NCBI GenBank assembly: GCA_031255815.1
Contig: JAIRRU010000076.1
Location: 1-5,907, forward strand
Reading direction: 5' to 3'
Length of the DNA: 5,907 bases
From: Treponema sp.
GTDB taxonomy: Bacteria; Spirochaetota; Spirochaetia; Treponematales; Breznakiellaceae
The translations under genes were made by a program, and so were the position numbers. Below the pieces are notes generated by a model. The model ran no database searches. It had not been told where the DNA came from and saw only the letters and a list, made by a program, of their open reading frames with translations. This document shows, in pieces, positions 4,319-5,907 of this stretch. Each line of letters opens with the position of its first letter. Within the stretch, counting starts at the first letter, position 1.

Positions 4319-5907
4319 TTGTTTAAAGGTTTAACGCAACGGGTACACCGTATCATCTCCGTCGACGCCCAGGAAGAAGTCCGGCGTTTTAATTCCGGCG
4401 AACTCCTGCCTGAGCATGTTATTGTCGCCCTCCTCAAGGAAGGGGCCGGGATAGCCTGCAAGGCCCTTATATTTCTGCGGATCGATCTGCTTGATTTCCG
4501 CCACCATGTGGAAGGGGGCATTCCCCATATGCCCGGCCCCCTTACCCGGGCCGAAGCGCCCCCGTCAAAGCGCGCCAAGTCCCTGCTGGAAACCGCCACC
4601 GAGGAAGCCCGGAATATGGGAAGCGAGCATCTGGGCACGGAGCATCTGCTTTTCGCCGCTATCAGGGAACAGGGATCGGCGGTTCAGGCTTATCTGGCCC
4701 GCCACGGGGTAGACGCCGACATGCTCCGGGTGGTGGTTCAGACCACCTTCAACCGGGGTTCCCATTCCCGGGCAGAGGGGAACTACCGCGCCGCCGGGGG
4801 AACCTGGATCCACTCCGGAACATCCGGCGGCTTCCAGCCCTCCTGGATACTGCACCAGGGGGATTACCGGGTCTCCCATTCTTCCCGGGTTAAACCCGCC
4901 TCCTACCCGGTGCTGACCCCTACCCTGAACGAGTTTTCCCGGGATCTTACGGAACTTGCCCGGGCGGGGAGGCTGGACCCCCTGGTGGGCCGCCAAAAAG
5001 AGCTGGACCGGGCGGTGCGTATCCTGGTACGCCGGGCCAAGAACAACCCGGTGCTGGCAGGCGAGCCCGGGGTAGGCAAAACCGCCATAGTGGAAGGCCT
5101 GGCCCAGCTTTTAGCCGGGGAAGACGCGCCCTCCGCCCTTTCCGGCCGCCGCATCCTCTCCCTGGACATGGGCGCCGTGGTGGCGGGGACCAAATACCGG
5201 GGCGAATTCGAGGAACGGCTCAAGAAGATCATGCGGGAAATCACCCAGGCCGGGAACGTGATCCTCTTTATCGACGAGATACACACCATTATCGGCGCCG
5301 GAGGGGCGGAGGGGACTATTGACGCTTCAAATATGCTCAAACCCGCCCTTTCCCGGGGGGATATCCAGTGTATAGGCGCAACGACCCTGGCGGAATACCG
5401 CAAGCATTTTGAAAGGGACGCCGCCCTGGAACGGCGTTTCCAGATGATTCTGGTGGAGGAGCCCGGCCTTGAAGATACGGTGGATATCCTCAGGGGGCTG
5501 CGGAAGAAATACGAGGATCACCACCGGGTGTCCTATACCGGAGAGGCCCTTGTCCAGGCGGCTGTTCTTGCCCACCGTTACGTTTCGGGCCGTTACATGC
5601 CCGACAAGGCCATTGATATCCTGGACGAGGCCGGAGCCATGCGGAAACTGGAAAAGTCAGGCCAGCCCCCGGAAATTACCGGCATAGAGGAGGAGATACT
5701 CCTCCTTACCGAAGAGAAAGGCGCCCTGGTAACCGTTCAGGATTACGAACACGCCGCGGAGTTGCGCGACCGGGTGCAGGGCCTGCGCGCCAAACTGGAA
5801 TCGATCCGCCGCGCCTGGGAACAGGCGGCCCATTCCGAGCGGGTTACGGTGGACGAAAGGGACATACGCCGGGTGGTGTCGGAGCTTACGGGGATTCCCC
5901 TGACCCA
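4319..5907 (+). CDS. clpC: ClpC-type AAA+ unfoldase, ATPase subunit of Clp protease (3' end missing)
   Basis: This HSP100 ATPase unfolds cytoplasmic proteins and feeds them to the ClpP peptidase. The frame is open from TTG 4319 to the window edge (529 codons, no stop), covering roughly the first two thirds of a usual 800-850-residue ClpC. Two Clp_N repeats occupy about 1-65 and 80-142. An unusually long Gly/Ser/Tyr/Trp-rich linker runs from about 146 to 197. The first AAA domain then shows PLVGR (221-225), Walker A GEPGVGKT (248-255), pore loop KYRGEFEER with Y293, Walker B ILFIDEIH (D319, E320), sensor-1 ATT (354-356) and arginine finger ERRF (R372, R373). About 442-510 is a short middle domain with a UVR-like YEHAAELRDRV. 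That shortness favours ClpC over ClpB, whose coiled-coil middle domain is about twice as long. The second AAA domain has barely begun (VVSELTGIPLT). The ClpP-docking loop lies outside the window, so protease pairing is inferred. Confidence 0.95.
   Translation, partial: MFKGLTQRVHRIISVDAQEEVRRFNSGELLPEHVIVALLKEGAGIACKALIFLRIDLLDFRHHVEGGIPHMPGPLTRAEAPPSKRAKSLLETATEEARNMGSEHLGTEHLLFAAIREQGSAVQAYLARHGVDADMLRVVVQTTFNRGSHSRAEGNYRAAGGTWIHSGTSGGFQPSWILHQGDYRVSHSSRVKPASYPVLTPTLNEFSRDLTELARAGRLDPLVGRQKELDRAVRILVRRAKNNPVLAGEPGVGKTAIVEGLAQLLAGEDAPSALSGRRILSLDMGAVVAGTKYRGEFEERLKKIMREITQAGNVILFIDEIHTIIGAGGAEGTIDASNMLKPALSRGDIQCIGATTLAEYRKHFERDAALERRFQMILVEEPGLEDTVDILRGLRKKYEDHHRVSYTGEALVQAAVLAHRYVSGRYMPDKAIDILDEAGAMRKLEKSGQPPEITGIEEEILLLTEEKGALVTVQDYEHAAELRDRVQGLRAKLESIRRAWEQAAHSERVTVDERDIRRVVSELTGIPLT

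Noticed and set aside
4903..5403. Minus-strand open frame of 166 codons within clpC
   Set aside because: The + strand carries intact AAA+ motifs throughout this region, so this is a codon-bias shadow.
1..5907. A previously undescribed multi-gene system such as defence or mobile cargo
   Set aside because: All five genes fall into housekeeping or regulatory families or a small exported pair, and no transposase, integrase, nuclease or toxin-antitoxin gene is visible.

Overview
The window looks like chromosomal DNA of a GC-rich spirochaete, most likely a Treponema-type bacterium (host-associated or termite-gut lineages come to mind). This rests on the style of the proteins: a multi-domain cyclic-nucleotide-binding regulator, an exported protein of a kind I associate with treponemes, and a ClpC with a spirochaete-like N-terminus. 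It also rests on the abundance of intergenic palindromes. It is an inference, because no rRNA or other phylogenetic marker is present.

Layout. Bases 1-111 are a cluster of overlapping perfect hairpins. A + strand gene (133-1359) encodes a cNMP-TPR-cNMP-winged-helix protein. It converges on a - strand fold-III PLP decarboxylase (ornithine or lysine/ornithine decarboxylase, 1589-2761). The 229 bases between them hold a nested palindromic element (about 1381-1583). One arm of that element recurs in inverted orientation just upstream of the decarboxylase (2825-2899), so the gene is bracketed by inverted repeats. The 374-base gap 2762-3135 contains the decarboxylase RBS, this repeat arm, a featureless stretch (2900-2990), two GC-rich hairpins each preceded by the same 7-mer (2991-3039), and a weak -10-like box. 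Next come two overlapping + strand genes, probably one operon: an exported protein of unknown function (3136-3717) and a DUF192 envelope protein (3707-4219). The second carries a nine-G run in its signal region. After a 99-base gap with a plausible promoter and a tandem repeat, clpC starts at a TTG codon (4319) and runs off the right edge.

How the genes relate. Only 3136-3717 and 3707-4219 look co-transcribed. The other genes appear to be independent units: nucleotide-linked regulation, polyamine synthesis and protein quality control. I see no mobile-element gene, defence system, CRISPR array, tRNA or rRNA. The most interesting material is in the non-coding repeats, the poly-G tract and the domain layout of the first gene.
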